In this document: piece by piece, positions 8,383 to 17,766 of the stretch | Numbering within the stretch: position 1 is the first letter of the stretch | How the letters are laid out: each line of letters starts with the position of its first letter | NCBI GenBank assembly: GCA_040220135.1 | Contig: JAVJTT010000025.1 | Span: 124,001 to 188,000 of the forward strand | Source: CAJXMH01 sp040220135 | GTDB taxonomy: Bacteria > Bacteroidota > Bacteroidia > Flavobacteriales_E > Vicingaceae | DNA: 64,000 nucleotides | Direction of reading: 5' to 3' | The notes under the pieces: model-generated | Database searches by the model: none | Told to the model about the DNA's origin: nothing | What the model saw: only the letters and a program-made list of their open reading frames with translations | Translations under genes and position numbers: made by a program

Positions 8383-10233
8383 ATGAAAAAACGACTCTTC
8401 ACTCTTCTTTATCTTTTTCTCTCATTAGCTTTAGTTAGAGCTAATGAAAACCTTGAAAAACACAATTTAGAAGCCAAAGCTAAAAAGGCTTTAGTTGAGA
8501 AAAATGCAGATTCTGCTCGTTACTTTCTCCACCAGATTATAAGAAAATACCCGAAAGAAATAGTGATGGTAGCTAGGTCTTATAATAGTTTAGGAATGAT
8601 TGACGTTCAAGAAGGTTTCACAAAGCGGGGTCTGGAATATTTACATAAAGCTATTGATGCATTTGAAAAAAACAACAATGATACTCTCTTGGCCATAAGC
8701 CTATACAACACAGGTAAAAGCTATAAAATGCTAGCTCAGTATGACAAAGCCGCTGAATTACTGCTTCGTGCTTTAGGTCTTTTTGAGGCTTTGGACAATC
8801 ACTTTTATGCTTCGCTAACGAATAGTTCACTCGGAAATTTATATAAGGAATCAAACGATTTTGAAGTTGCTCTAAAGTTTCAAGATAAAGCCATTCAAAT
8901 AGCACAAAAGACAGGTGACTCCTCTCGATTAGCGAAATTCCTTAACAACAAAGGAAAAGTTTATACTGAAATGGAATTCTTTCAGGAGGCAATAAATTGC
9001 TTTGATTCCGCTTTAACGATCAAGAAATTAAAAGGCTTTGTTGCATCTTCTGCCTATACTTTATACAATTTAGGAGAGGCTGAGTTTTTAAGGGGTAAAT
9101 ACCAAAAGGCAATCAACTATTTTAATCAAGCACTAGGTATTCATGAAAATTCTAAAAATAAAAGAGAAATCGCATACACCTACAACTTCTTAGGAAAAGC
9201 TTACAGTCGAATAAATGAAAAAAAGAAAAGCCTAAGCTTTCTAAATAAAGCCCAAATTATAGCTGCGGAGTTAGATATGAACGACTTGCTTTTAAGCAAT
9301 TATGAAGCCTTTTATCAATTATATGATAGTACAAATGATCTAAAAAATGCTTTAGCTAGCTACAAAAAATACAATCAGAAATACAAAGAGGTTATTGATC
9401 AAAAGAAGCAAGAAAAAATAAAGGAACTTCAAATAAAGTATGAAGTTGAAAAAAAGGAGCAAGAAAATAAACTTCTGATACAGAAAGCAGAAATAAATAA
9501 ACTAAAAATTAATAAACAAGAAAACTCAATTTGGTTTTGGAGGTGGATTACTGTAATGGCATTTGTATTAATCCTATTCGTTTTGGTTTTAAGTCGTAAG
9601 TATTACACCCTCTTTGAAAAGGAAAAAAGACTAGCCAAAATGGAGAAAGACCTAAACATTGAACAGCACCATAGAATAAAGAATCACCTTCAAGTTTTAG
9701 CTGGAATACTGAGTTTTCAGCAACGAAAAATACAGGACCATACAGCGAAGGAGGTAATCTTAGAAAGTAGGAATCGGGTTAATGTTATAAAAATGTTACA
9801 TCAACATTTTTATCAAAATGAAATCTATGATGGAACTGCTATACAAATGCATAGCTATCTGAAAGACATCATAGAAAATCTAATTTTACTTTTCGACAAG
9901 CGGGAAATTAAGACTGATTTAAAAATTAGTGATGTTGCGCTATCTCCTGACAAAGCCCTACCGCTTGGACTAATCATAAATGAGATCATCAGTAATGCGT
10001 TAAAGTATGGCCTGAATCAAAATAAGAAATCTTGTTTGACAGTTCTTTTTACGGAAGAAAATCGACAAATAACTTTAATTATTGAAGATAATGGAAATGG
10101 CTTTAAAAGTCTAACTGGTATTGACGCCTCTATAGGCCTAAATTTAATAGATCAATTAATTGATCAAATGGACGCCAAGCTAGAAAGAAACTTTAGATCA
10201 GGGACACAGTATGTCATAAAATTTAAAAGTTAA
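8383..10233 (+). CDS. TPR-containing sensor histidine kinase (HisKA_2 type)
   Basis: 616 residues: signal peptide, tetratricopeptide repeats over about 40-330 (SYNSLGMIDVQEG, LYNTGKSYKMLAQYDKA and similar), a coiled coil, one membrane span near 383-403, then a HisKA_2/HWE-like dimerisation helix with H430 in HHRIKNHLQ and a HATPase_c domain (INEIISNALKYG, EDNGNGF). The TPR region is presumably periplasmic and the kinase cytosolic. Partner is the divergent LytTR regulator. Ends at a hairpin terminator. Confidence 0.92.
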   Translation: MKKRLFTLLYLFLSLALVRANENLEKHNLEAKAKKALVEKNADSARYFLHQIIRKYPKEIVMVARSYNSLGMIDVQEGFTKRGLEYLHKAIDAFEKNNNDTLLAISLYNTGKSYKMLAQYDKAAELLLRALGLFEALDNHFYASLTNSSLGNLYKESNDFEVALKFQDKAIQIAQKTGDSSRLAKFLNNKGKVYTEMEFFQEAINCFDSALTIKKLKGFVASSAYTLYNLGEAEFLRGKYQKAINYFNQALGIHENSKNKREIAYTYNFLGKAYSRINEKKKSLSFLNKAQIIAAELDMNDLLLSNYEAFYQLYDSTNDLKNALASYKKYNQKYKEVIDQKKQEKIKELQIKYEVEKKEQENKLLIQKAEINKLKINKQENSIWFWRWITVMAFVLILFVLVLSRKYYTLFEKEKRLAKMEKDLNIEQHHRIKNHLQVLAGILSFQQRKIQDHTAKEVILESRNRVNVIKMLHQHFYQNEIYDGTAIQMHSYLKDIIENLILLFDKREIKTDLKISDVALSPDKALPLGLIINEIISNALKYGLNQNKKSCLTVLFTEENRQITLIIEDNGNGFKSLTGIDASIGLNLIDQLIDQMDAKLERNFRSGTQYVIKFKS

Positions 10234-10260
10234 TGTGGAAGAGCAAGTTGCTCTTCCACA
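10234..10260. terminator. Bidirectional hairpin terminator
   Basis: A perfect 13-base inverted repeat (TGTGGAAGAGCAA and its complement around one central base) begins right after the kinase stop codon and precedes the end of the convergent lipoprotein gene. Confidence 0.75.
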
Positions 10261-10271
10261 TATTAGCTACT

Positions 10272-10685
10272 TTAGTGCTCCATGCTTATGGTAACTGGGT
10301 TTGCATTTGGAAAACTGTAGTTTATTGATTCTACAGTTTGGTAGCCGCTAGCAGTAACAATGAAAGAATAGTCCGCACTATCATTTTCAAATTGAAACTC
10401 TCCCTCAACATTTGTAAAGGCTGTATCTAATGGGTTAACTTGATTTGCATCGTACAATACAACTCTTGCATTAGAAATTCGACTTGGAGAGGAGAGCTCT
10501 TGCACTACCCCATAAATGATTATCCATTCCTCTTCTTCACCACCTCCATCTTTTTGGAATCGACTTTGCTTCTTTTGAGAAGTTTCTGTTTTTATCTTTC
10601 CTGGTGTAATGTTTTCCTCTTCACAGCTTGTTAAAACAAGAACTGAAGAAAAAAGAACTGCAATAATTAGCGTTAAACTTTTCAT
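10272..10685 (-). CDS. Lipoprotein with carboxypeptidase-regulatory-like domain
   Basis: 137 residues: signal peptide with lipobox LTSC, a charged Gly/Glu linker, then a CarboxypepD_reg-like beta-sandwich (IIYGVVQELSSPSRISNARVVLYDA...TNVEGEFQFEN...FIVTASGYQTVE). Such domains often precede TonB receptors but here stand alone. Likely anchored in the outer membrane. Convergent with the kinase gene across a shared terminator. Confidence 0.75.
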   Translation of the reverse strand: MKSLTLIIAVLFSSVLVLTSCEEENITPGKIKTETSQKKQSRFQKDGGGEEEEWIIIYGVVQELSSPSRISNARVVLYDANQVNPLDTAFTNVEGEFQFENDSADYSFIVTASGYQTVESINYSFPNANPVTISMEH

Positions 10686-11088
10686 AACTTAAAGTTTTGT
10701 GATCCGGCCCTTAATTGGCATAAGTATCCTATTCAGCTAAAAGCCGGATCTGGTTTAAAATTGATTTTTAGATGTGCGGCCGCACAGTTGGGAAGGGATG
10801 AGTCACTGCTTCTACTCGAAATCATTTTACTTCCCATCAATCAAGTAGAAAGCAGATTTCTCATCTGTTTATCAGAAGCCGTTTTAGGTTTGTTACCTTT
10901 CAATGGCACTTTCAGTGAATAATTAAATACTAAAGTGCTTAACAAGTTGACTGAAAACAGTCTTTGGCTTCAAACAACAGTTCAAAGGTTCATAGAATGT
11001 CAGGAGTAATAATTCGGGAGGGCTCGGGAGGTCAGATATTTGGCCCTATTTCTCTTTGATTTTGTTTGAAATTGTTAGTTTTAAAAGC
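10686..11088. other. Non-coding gap upstream of pxpA
   Basis: About 400 bases without a convincing gene. It has an 8-base inverted repeat, GATCCGGC at 10701-10708 against GCCGGATC at 10743-10750, and a NotI-like GCGGCCGC at about 10777. No promoter was assigned with confidence. Confidence 0.4.
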
Positions 11089-11811
11089 ATGGATATCAAC
11101 GCAGATTTAGGTGAAGGAGCGGGAAATGACGAAGCGATTATGCCTTTGATCTCTTCTTGCAACATTGCTTGTGGCGGTCATGCCGGTGATGAGGAAAGTA
11201 TTCGAAAAACCATTCGCTTGACCCAACAACACAATGTTAAAGTTGGAGCACATCCCGCCTACCCTAATCGCAAAAATTTTGGACGAAAGCGTTTAGATAT
11301 AAGTCCACAAGATTTTGAAAGCTCATTGCGAGGGCAGCTACAGCTCTTCCAAAAAATTTGTTCCGAAGAAGGGGTTGAAATCCACCACATTAAACCCCAT
11401 GGTGCTTTGTATAATCAAGGAGCCAATCGAGAAGATGATGTGGAAGTCATGCTGAAGGTATTTTCTGAGCTACTACCTGAAATGAAAATATACTTACAAG
11501 ACAACTCTTTGCTGTATCAAAAAGCCAAGCAGCACTTCCCTATTTGCTTAGAAGCCTTTGTCGACCGAAAATATGCTGATGGAAATTCGTTGGTAAATAG
11601 AAGTCACGACCAAGCTTTGATAACAGAACCAAAAGAAGCTTGGCAGCAGTTGTATGACATTTACAAGCAACAAGAAGTTACTGATATAAGGGGCAATCAA
11701 CATCATTTAAAAGCGCACACTTTTTGTATTCATGGTGATCATGCGGCATCTATTGATATCTTAACTTTCATACATGAACAATTGAAAGTAAATGACATTG
11801 CACTGGCATGA
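11089..11811 (+). CDS. pxpA: 5-oxoprolinase subunit A (LamB/YcsF family)
   Basis: About 240 residues from MDINADLGEG (11089); a longer frame begins 11 codons earlier but the family starts with this DxNxDLGE motif. Further family signatures are CNIACGGHAGD, VGAHPAYPNRKNFGR, HIKPHGALYN and ADGNSLVNR near the C-terminus. With PxpB and PxpC it forms the ATP-dependent 5-oxoprolinase that opens pyroglutamate to glutamate in the cytosol. Its stop overlaps the pxpB start (ATGA). Confidence 0.95.
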   Translation: MDINADLGEGAGNDEAIMPLISSCNIACGGHAGDEESIRKTIRLTQQHNVKVGAHPAYPNRKNFGRKRLDISPQDFESSLRGQLQLFQKICSEEGVEIHHIKPHGALYNQGANREDDVEVMLKVFSELLPEMKIYLQDNSLLYQKAKQHFPICLEAFVDRKYADGNSLVNRSHDQALITEPKEAWQQLYDIYKQQEVTDIRGNQHHLKAHTFCIHGDHAASIDILTFIHEQLKVNDIALA

Positions 11812-12485
11812 AGGTAAACCTTAAAAAAGTCGGAACACACTGCTTGATTTTGCAATGGGAGGAAACTATACCGCAGCAAATGCAGGCGGTTCAGACCTAC
11901 ATAAAAGACAAGTTCGATAAAGATGTTTTGGAAATGGTGCCAACGTATCGTGAGCTAGCTCTCTACCTACATTTTGAAAGCGATATATATGCACTAAAAG
12001 AAAGCTTAGAGGCAAACCTCCCCAAAATAGAAGTCAACCGAAGTCAAGAGGATGGTCAGGTATTTCAAATTCCGGTTTGTTACAGCCCAAAGTATGGAAT
12101 GGATCTTAAGCCTTTAGCAAAAGCCAAAGAACTCAGTGTTGCAGAGCTAATCGAACGGCATACAGCGCCCACTTATCAGATTCACTTTTTGGGTTTTTTA
12201 CCTGGCTTTCCCTATTTAAGTGGGCTAGATGAGAAGCTACAGCATTCGCGTTTAGAAAGTCCTCGCCAAAAGATTCCGGCCGGTTCGGTGGGTATTGCCG
12301 GCACGCAGACGGGTATTTATCCTCATTCATCGCCGGGTGGTTGGAACTTGATTGGTAGAACTCCGCTTAAACTGTTTGACATTGAGCAAAGTCCTCCTGC
12401 TCTCTTGAAGCCCATGCAGAAATTGAAATTTTATGCCATTAGTGAAAAGGAGTTTGAGGAAAAAGAAAAAGAGTTGAAAAGGTGA
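11808..12485 (+). CDS. pxpB: 5-oxoprolinase subunit B (KipI-like)
   Basis: 225 residues, allophanate hydrolase subunit 1 fold. Diagnostic segments are IPVCYSPKYGMDL, the GFLPGFPYLSGL motif, and PRQKIPAGSVGIAGTQTGIYP with SPGGWNLIGRTP. The start overlaps pxpA by ATGA, while pxpC lies 595 bases downstream across a repeat block, an unusual break in an operon that is normally compact. Confidence 0.95.
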   Translation: MKVNLKKVGTHCLILQWEETIPQQMQAVQTYIKDKFDKDVLEMVPTYRELALYLHFESDIYALKESLEANLPKIEVNRSQEDGQVFQIPVCYSPKYGMDLKPLAKAKELSVAELIERHTAPTYQIHFLGFLPGFPYLSGLDEKLQHSRLESPRQKIPAGSVGIAGTQTGIYPHSSPGGWNLIGRTPLKLFDIEQSPPALLKPMQKLKFYAISEKEFEEKEKELKR

Positions 12486-13080
12486 AGAGTTGAATAGAAT
12501 AAGAGATAAAAAGTTGAAAAGTAACTTGTCAACTAGATTGTCCCGATTAATTAGAATGTCTGTCTGCCTCAGGCAGATATCGAGAACAACAAGCGGATAA
12601 GTGAAAATACCATGATGCTGAACCGCAAAGAACACAAAGAAGCCTCTAAGTGCGCTAAGAATTAAACTTTGAGAACTTATCTAGAGCTTGGAGCCCTTTG
12701 TGGTAAATCAAAAAGAGGAAGAGTTGAATAGTTAAAGAGTATAAATATGAGAAAGTAGCTTGTCCGTTCGAGTGATCCCGAAACTTCGGGATTGTATCGA
12801 GAACGACAAGTGGATAAATAATAAAACTAGATGCTAAACCGTAAAGAACACAAAGAAGACACAAAGTGCATTAAGTACAGTTACTTTGAGAACTTAGCGG
12901 AAACTTAGCGCCCTTTGAGGTTAGAATAAGAGTTGAAGAGTTGAAAAGATGAAAAGTTAAAAAGGAGCTTGTCCGTTCGACAGGCCCGATTTATTAAGAT
13001 GCCTGCCCGGATGAACTCTGTTAAGACGGGTATCGAGAACAACAAGCAGAAATAGAGCTTAGAACTAATAAGTTTACAAG
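12486..13080. repeat. Three tandem intergenic repeat units between pxpB and pxpC
   Basis: Three related units begin near 12484, 12719 and 12928. Each opens with a purine-rich AGAGTTGAA...GAAAAG stretch, then CTTGTC...(variable hairpin such as CCCGAAACTTCGGG)...TATCGAGAAC-ACAAG. Units one and two end with ACCG(C/T)AAAGAACACAAAGAA and CTTTGAGAACTTA...CCCTTTG(T/A)GG; unit three is cut before that part. No credible gene lies inside. The outer CTTGTC/GACAAG-like ends make each unit partly self-complementary. Units of this style are scattered in Bacteroidota genomes. Confidence 0.8.
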
Positions 13081-13920
13081 ATGATCGAAGTAAAAAAAGC
13101 AGGCATATTAAGCAGTCTACAAGACCGTGGTCGCTTTGGTTACCGCGACCAAGGGGTGCCTCTTAGCGGTGCTATGGATCAGTACTCTGCCGCTTTTGCC
13201 AATCAATTGCTAGGCAACAAAGCTGATCGTGCAGTATTGGAATTTGCTTTGCAAGGTCCTACTCTATTTTTCAATGAAGCTTGTAAGATTGTAATCTGTG
13301 GAGCAGACTGGCAAGTTGAATTAAATGGAAATGCCATCGACTTAAATACCGTGATTGAGGTACCCGATCAATCTACTTTAAAATGTAAAGGCGTAAAATC
13401 TGGTATATATGGCTACTTAGCCGTGCAAAATGGGTTTAGGGAAGAGAAAGTACTTGGTAGCTACAGTTATTACCAAGGAATAACTTCAAAGGCAAAGATC
13501 GAAAAAGGACAAGTTCTAAAATTTAGGGATAGCTATGATACCTCGCAGCAACATGCTTCGGTATCTTTTCAAGCTGACTTGATTGCTGCATCTAAACTAG
13601 CTGTCACTAAAGGACCTGAGTTTGATCAATTGAATGGTGAGCTAATGGAATTATTGTTCAATAGAGAGTTCATCATTTCCAAAGACAGCAACCGCATGGC
13701 CTATACTTTAAATCATGAGCTTGAGCTTTCAGCTGAAGAGATTACTACAGCTCCAGTTCAGCCGGGAACGGTTCAGCTTACCCCTTCCGGAAAATTAGTG
13801 GTGTTAATGCGCGATGCGCAAACTACCGGTGGTTACGCTAGAATCTTACAACTCACCCCTATGGGGGTCAATCAATTGGCGCAGAAACGGCCGGGAGAGA
13901 AAGTATCTTTTCAGCTCTAA
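13081..13920 (+). CDS. pxpC: 5-oxoprolinase subunit C (biotin-dependent carboxyltransferase-like, KipA family)
   Basis: 279 residues of the allophanate hydrolase subunit 2 family: start MIEVKKAGILSSLQDRGRFGYRDQGVP, then SGAMDQYSAAFANQLLGN, a central KGPEFDQL, and the C-terminal PVQPGTVQLTPSGKLVVLMRDAQTTGGYARI motifs. Completes the pyroglutamate-opening complex with PxpA and PxpB. The distance from pxpB suggests it either needs read-through of the repeats or its own promoter. Confidence 0.95.
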   Translation: MIEVKKAGILSSLQDRGRFGYRDQGVPLSGAMDQYSAAFANQLLGNKADRAVLEFALQGPTLFFNEACKIVICGADWQVELNGNAIDLNTVIEVPDQSTLKCKGVKSGIYGYLAVQNGFREEKVLGSYSYYQGITSKAKIEKGQVLKFRDSYDTSQQHASVSFQADLIAASKLAVTKGPEFDQLNGELMELLFNREFIISKDSNRMAYTLNHELELSAEEITTAPVQPGTVQLTPSGKLVVLMRDAQTTGGYARILQLTPMGVNQLAQKRPGEKVSFQL

Positions 13921-13928
13921 ACTATATA

Positions 13929-13948
13929 AATCATTAATATCAATGATT
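13929..13948. promoter_or_regulatory. Inverted repeat AATCATT-N6-AATGATT
   Basis: A 7-base inverted repeat with 6-base spacer follows the pxpC stop and precedes the S74 gene by 55 bases. It could be an operator or a weak terminator. No T-run follows. Confidence 0.3.
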
Positions 13949-14002
13949 GACATGGCTTAGAAATAGAAGAAAATTTATGGGACTAATCAATTAGCCCCTG
14001 TC

Positions 14003-15607
14003 ATGAAAAAGTTCAACTCCATTTTTCTCTCTTTAATTTGTCTTGCCTTTTCCACAATATTAGCAACTAGCTCAGTTTTAGCCCAAGCGCCCAATGGCTT
14101 TAATTACCAAGCAGCAATCCGAAATGCTGACGGTTCAGTTAAAAACCAAGAAAATGTAAAAATGGAGTTTTCCATCCTCCAAGGTTCAACAAGCGGAACA
14201 GTTCTTTACCGAGAAAGTCAAACCTTAACCACCAACGACTATGGATTAGTAGATCATGTAATTGGTGAAGGCACTGTTATTTCTGGAAACTTTTCATCCA
14301 TCAATTGGTCATCCGGCAGTAAGTTCTTGAAAGTTGAACTAGAAGAAGGTACCTCCTTGACAACCATTAGCAATTCAAAATTGCAAAGTGTTCCCTTTGC
14401 CATGTTTGCCGCTCAAGCTCCGAGCAGTGGGGGTTCTGGACAATGGAGTGCGAATGGCGCTAACATCAGTAACAATAATTCAGGGAATGTTGGCATTGGA
14501 ACTAATTCGCCGACAGAAATGCTTCACATGAGAAACCAAAATGGAAATACGGTGCTTCGAATTGAAAATCCCACTCCAGTTTTTGAAAGTAGAATCGAAT
14601 TAGTTAAAAATAACTTAGGTACCGCCACCCTTGGTTATGTGCAAGGCGATGCGCATATACGCATGCAGACAGATGGGAATGACATTATCTTTCAACCCAA
14701 CCAAAGTGAAGCCATGCGGATGAAGCCTAATGGTAATATTGGAATTGGTTCAGTAAACCCCTCTTCACCTTTAACGGTTTACGGCTCAGACAAGCCGATT
14801 AAATTTGGAGAAACTACCAATAGCAGCACACACGCATTTCTAACGGCGAATTCAAATTATTTTGGATTCCAAAACAGTAATGGCGACAATGTACTATCTG
14901 TTCGTCAGTCAAGCGGCAATGTAGGGATTGGAATCACAAACCCAAGTTACCCTTTAACCATTAGAAATGCATCAGATGGTATTGACGTAGCTGTCAACTC
15001 TTCATCGGCTGGTGATTTCGTCTTTATTGCTCGGTCAAACTTCGGAGTATTGACAGGACTTGCGGTAAAAGCAAACGGAAATGTTGGGGTTAACACTACC
15101 GTTCCTTCCACGGCATTTCATGTTCGACACCCTAGTAGCAGCTCTCAAGGACTTTCTATTAGTAATGCACAGGACAATGATCGCTGGCACTTACACTGCG
15201 CCGGTTCCAATACTTTAAACTTGTATTACAACAACTCATTCCGTGGATCTTTTAGTTCCACAAGTGGCGCCTACTCTTCTGCTTCTGATGAAAGGCTGAA
15301 AGAAAACATTAAGCCCCTGGAAAACGTGCTTGACAAAGTATTGAAGCTTAAGGTTAACCGCTACAATTTTAAAGAAGACAAAAGTCAAGAGTCGCAAATT
15401 GGTTTGTTAGCACAAGAAAGTGATCTGTTATTTCCGGAATTTATTCAAAAACCAGAAGATAGCGAGCAAGATGTTTACAGAGTAAATTATGCCGGCTTCA
15501 GTATGCTCGCTATAAAAGCCATTCAAGAACAAGAAATAAAAATTGAAGCCTTGGAAGATAGAATTGCCAAGCTGGAAGCTTTGATCAAGCAATCAACCGC
15601 AGAGTAA
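14003..15607 (+). CDS. Secreted tail-fibre-like protein with peptidase S74 chaperone domain
   Basis: 534 residues. A signal peptide ends at SSVLAQ, an N-terminal beta domain follows (APNGFNYQAAIRNADGSV...LYRESQT), then repeated NVGIGTNSP/NIGIGSVNP/NVGIGITNP blocks, each forming a beta-strand register as in phage tail spikes. The C-terminal domain reads ASDERLKENIKPL...RYNFKED...QIGLLAQE, the intramolecular chaperone (S74) that trimerises and self-cleaves, using the Ser of SDERLKENI. Very common in Bacteroidota surface proteins. Confidence 0.9.
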   Translation: MKKFNSIFLSLICLAFSTILATSSVLAQAPNGFNYQAAIRNADGSVKNQENVKMEFSILQGSTSGTVLYRESQTLTTNDYGLVDHVIGEGTVISGNFSSINWSSGSKFLKVELEEGTSLTTISNSKLQSVPFAMFAAQAPSSGGSGQWSANGANISNNNSGNVGIGTNSPTEMLHMRNQNGNTVLRIENPTPVFESRIELVKNNLGTATLGYVQGDAHIRMQTDGNDIIFQPNQSEAMRMKPNGNIGIGSVNPSSPLTVYGSDKPIKFGETTNSSTHAFLTANSNYFGFQNSNGDNVLSVRQSSGNVGIGITNPSYPLTIRNASDGIDVAVNSSSAGDFVFIARSNFGVLTGLAVKANGNVGVNTTVPSTAFHVRHPSSSSQGLSISNAQDNDRWHLHCAGSNTLNLYYNNSFRGSFSSTSGAYSSASDERLKENIKPLENVLDKVLKLKVNRYNFKEDKSQESQIGLLAQESDLLFPEFIQKPEDSEQDVYRVNYAGFSMLAIKAIQEQEIKIEALEDRIAKLEALIKQSTAE

Positions 15608-15625
15608 TCCCTTAAACCTCTTATC

Positions 15626-16120
15626 ATGAAAAGCTTTTACACTTTCCTTTTTACGCTATTACTTTCTGCTTCTGCTTTTAGCCAGATCATAGAAAGAAAC
15701 ACGCTTGGTGCTAATGGATTAACATACACGAGTTCTTCGGTAGTTGTTTCCCATACAGTTGGAGACCTTAGCATAGGCTCTTTCTCCAATTCTACAGTAA
15801 GCGTACTGGAAGGGTTTCAACAAAACTCTCCTAGCACTACCCATCTAAACAAGAAAAATATCAAGGTAGAAATAAAGGTTTTCCCCAACCCAACTTCCCA
15901 ATTCCTCGACATTCAATTAATAAGCAAGAAAGCAGTTGCCCTTAGCATTGAAGTAAGAGACCTTCACGGTAAACTAATTCAAACCAAAGGCCTAAACGCA
16001 GCTGCTAATGTTTTGCAAAGTGAAAACCTAGACCTATCAAACCTTAGCTCGGGATACTATTTGGTGTCTCTAGTTTCAGCAGGAATCTCTTTAGGAGAAG
16101 CAAAAATTGTAAAAAAATAA
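15626..16120 (+). CDS. Small secreted protein with type IX secretion sorting domain
   Basis: 164 residues: signal peptide (FTLLLSASAFSQ), a beta region (GANGLTYTSSSVVVSHTVGDLSIGSF, typical of T9SS cargo), then a C-terminal type A sorting domain (VFPNPTSQFLDIQL...LHGKLIQTKGL...LSSGYYLVSLV...AKIVKK). The tail directs export through the outer membrane by the type IX system. It follows the S74 gene by 18 bases and is probably co-transcribed. Confidence 0.9.
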   Translation: MKSFYTFLFTLLLSASAFSQIIERNTLGANGLTYTSSSVVVSHTVGDLSIGSFSNSTVSVLEGFQQNSPSTTHLNKKNIKVEIKVFPNPTSQFLDIQLISKKAVALSIEVRDLHGKLIQTKGLNAAANVLQSENLDLSNLSSGYYLVSLVSAGISLGEAKIVKK

Positions 16121-16222
16121 AGGCCAATATTTTGGCTAAAGCCTCCAACCCAACTTGTGCTAGAGCAAAGCCAAAGTCTAAGGCTAAGTACTACAACTTT
16201 ATCAGTTGGTATAGCCACCGGC

Positions 16223-17668
16223 TTATCGTACGATCATTTTAGCACTGATTCTTTCACCATGAGCTTGGCTCAGTTGAAGGAAATAAACTCCAGAAGGCAC
16301 ATCTAAATTCAAATTCACTTTCTTTTGATTCAAATAATGAGCTTCGTGTATAAGCTGACCCGTATTATTTCTTACCCCCAGATAAACACTTCCTTTAAAA
16401 GGGCTTAAGTCAATTGTAAAGTTTCCATTTGTAGGATTTGGGAAAACCTTCACTTGGTTAAGGGCTAGAGCTTGCTTTTCCGGAACAGAAGTTAACAAAG
16501 TGTCATAAAGATTGGGGCGATAAACTCTCAAAACAGAACGCATTAAGTTCACTTGTCCTTTGGTAAATGAATTTTGGCAAGCCCCGCTTGAATAGTCCAT
16601 GTAATTTTCAACCATATTATTTAAATCTAAATTGTTGATGGTATCCAAACAGCTGTTTGTGTTAAAGTTACAAGCCCAGTTGCTAGAAGCATCGCTTCTT
16701 GGAGTATCTTGAATGAAATCATCTTCACTGCAGTTTCCATCTCCCCAAATGTGTCGTAAGCCAAGGTAATGACCTACTTCATGAACCATTACTTTTCCAT
16801 CTGTTACTACTCCATTAAAGCTTTGGTAGGGCGCAGGAAGTTGGTTAGGATTATTACTTCCCACATTTACGTAATGAATCAATACTCCCTGCTCGTAAGG
16901 TGCAATAGAGTTTAACACAGAAGCCGGCCAATTAACATGGTTGAGGGGTGGAGTTGCTAAAGCAAAGAAGACAAGCTCTTCAAAATTGTTGAATTGAGGC
17001 TCGAAAATTCTGAGATCTCCCATCCACACATTGAGGTACTCATTGGTGTTCCATGGGTCTTTACCGCCCAAACTGTCTGACGTTAAGCGGAAATAATTGT
17101 AGTACAAACTATCATTTACCCATTGTGTAATTTGCTGATTTTGACCTGGTCCGTAAGGTAAAACACCTCCAAAATGAGTAATACTAGTATTGGTTCTGCT
17201 TATTCCATTAGTCGGATTACCAGCCGGATCAAAGTCTGCCAATTTAAATTCTATTTTACTATCACCCACTAAGGGTTTAAAGTCAACCCTTGTGTTTGCG
17301 GTATCGGCATTTTGCCTTCTAAAACTCTCATTTAATATTTGAAGCTGATTAAAGATGACCGAATCCGGTATGTTTTCTTGACTATTGTTGTAAACCACAT
17401 GAAAAACTACCGGAATGGTAAGTATAGTAGCGCTACTCTTTGACTGCTTTTGCTGCTTGATTATGTTATTGACTTGTTTAAGCAATTGGTCGGATAACTC
17501 CATAAAGCTCGCTTCCTCCTGCTCTACTTTTTCCATAAAATAATGGGCACCACATTCAGGAAATGTTGAGGCTGAAGAATTGATTTGGTTAGATACAACA
17601 CCTTGAGCATTAAGCGTAAAAGCAAAAATTGATGCTGCAGCAATAAGGAGAATTTGTTTTTTCATCAT
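16223..17668 (-). CDS. Secreted M43-family metalloprotease with T9SS sorting domain
   Basis: 481 residues: signal peptide, a propeptide-like region, then a pappalysin/cytophagalysin catalytic domain with the zinc motif HEVGHYLGLRH and a Met-turn-like NYMDYSSGAC. The C-terminus (VFPNPTNGNFTIDLSP...SGVYFLQLSQ...KMIVR) is a type A T9SS sorting tail. The enzyme is exported and cleaves extracellular proteins. Two adjacent ATG codons (17668 and 17665) are possible starts. Confidence 0.92.
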   Translation of the reverse strand: MMKKQILLIAAASIFAFTLNAQGVVSNQINSSASTFPECGAHYFMEKVEQEEASFMELSDQLLKQVNNIIKQQKQSKSSATILTIPVVFHVVYNNSQENIPDSVIFNQLQILNESFRRQNADTANTRVDFKPLVGDSKIEFKLADFDPAGNPTNGISRTNTSITHFGGVLPYGPGQNQQITQWVNDSLYYNYFRLTSDSLGGKDPWNTNEYLNVWMGDLRIFEPQFNNFEELVFFALATPPLNHVNWPASVLNSIAPYEQGVLIHYVNVGSNNPNQLPAPYQSFNGVVTDGKVMVHEVGHYLGLRHIWGDGNCSEDDFIQDTPRSDASSNWACNFNTNSCLDTINNLDLNNMVENYMDYSSGACQNSFTKGQVNLMRSVLRVYRPNLYDTLLTSVPEKQALALNQVKVFPNPTNGNFTIDLSPFKGSVYLGVRNNTGQLIHEAHYLNQKKVNLNLDVPSGVYFLQLSQAHGERISAKMIVR

Positions 17669-17766
17669 GCAATAAATAAATGTTAAGAATCAAAGATAAA
17701 GGGAATTTTGTTTAAAAACATAAAGGCAAAACCTAAAATCGGTCCATTTAAGTTTGATTTTTGCGC

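Noticed and set aside
12133..12864. Minus frames over pxpB and the repeats
   Set aside because: Opposite-strand shadows and repeat translations, no domain.
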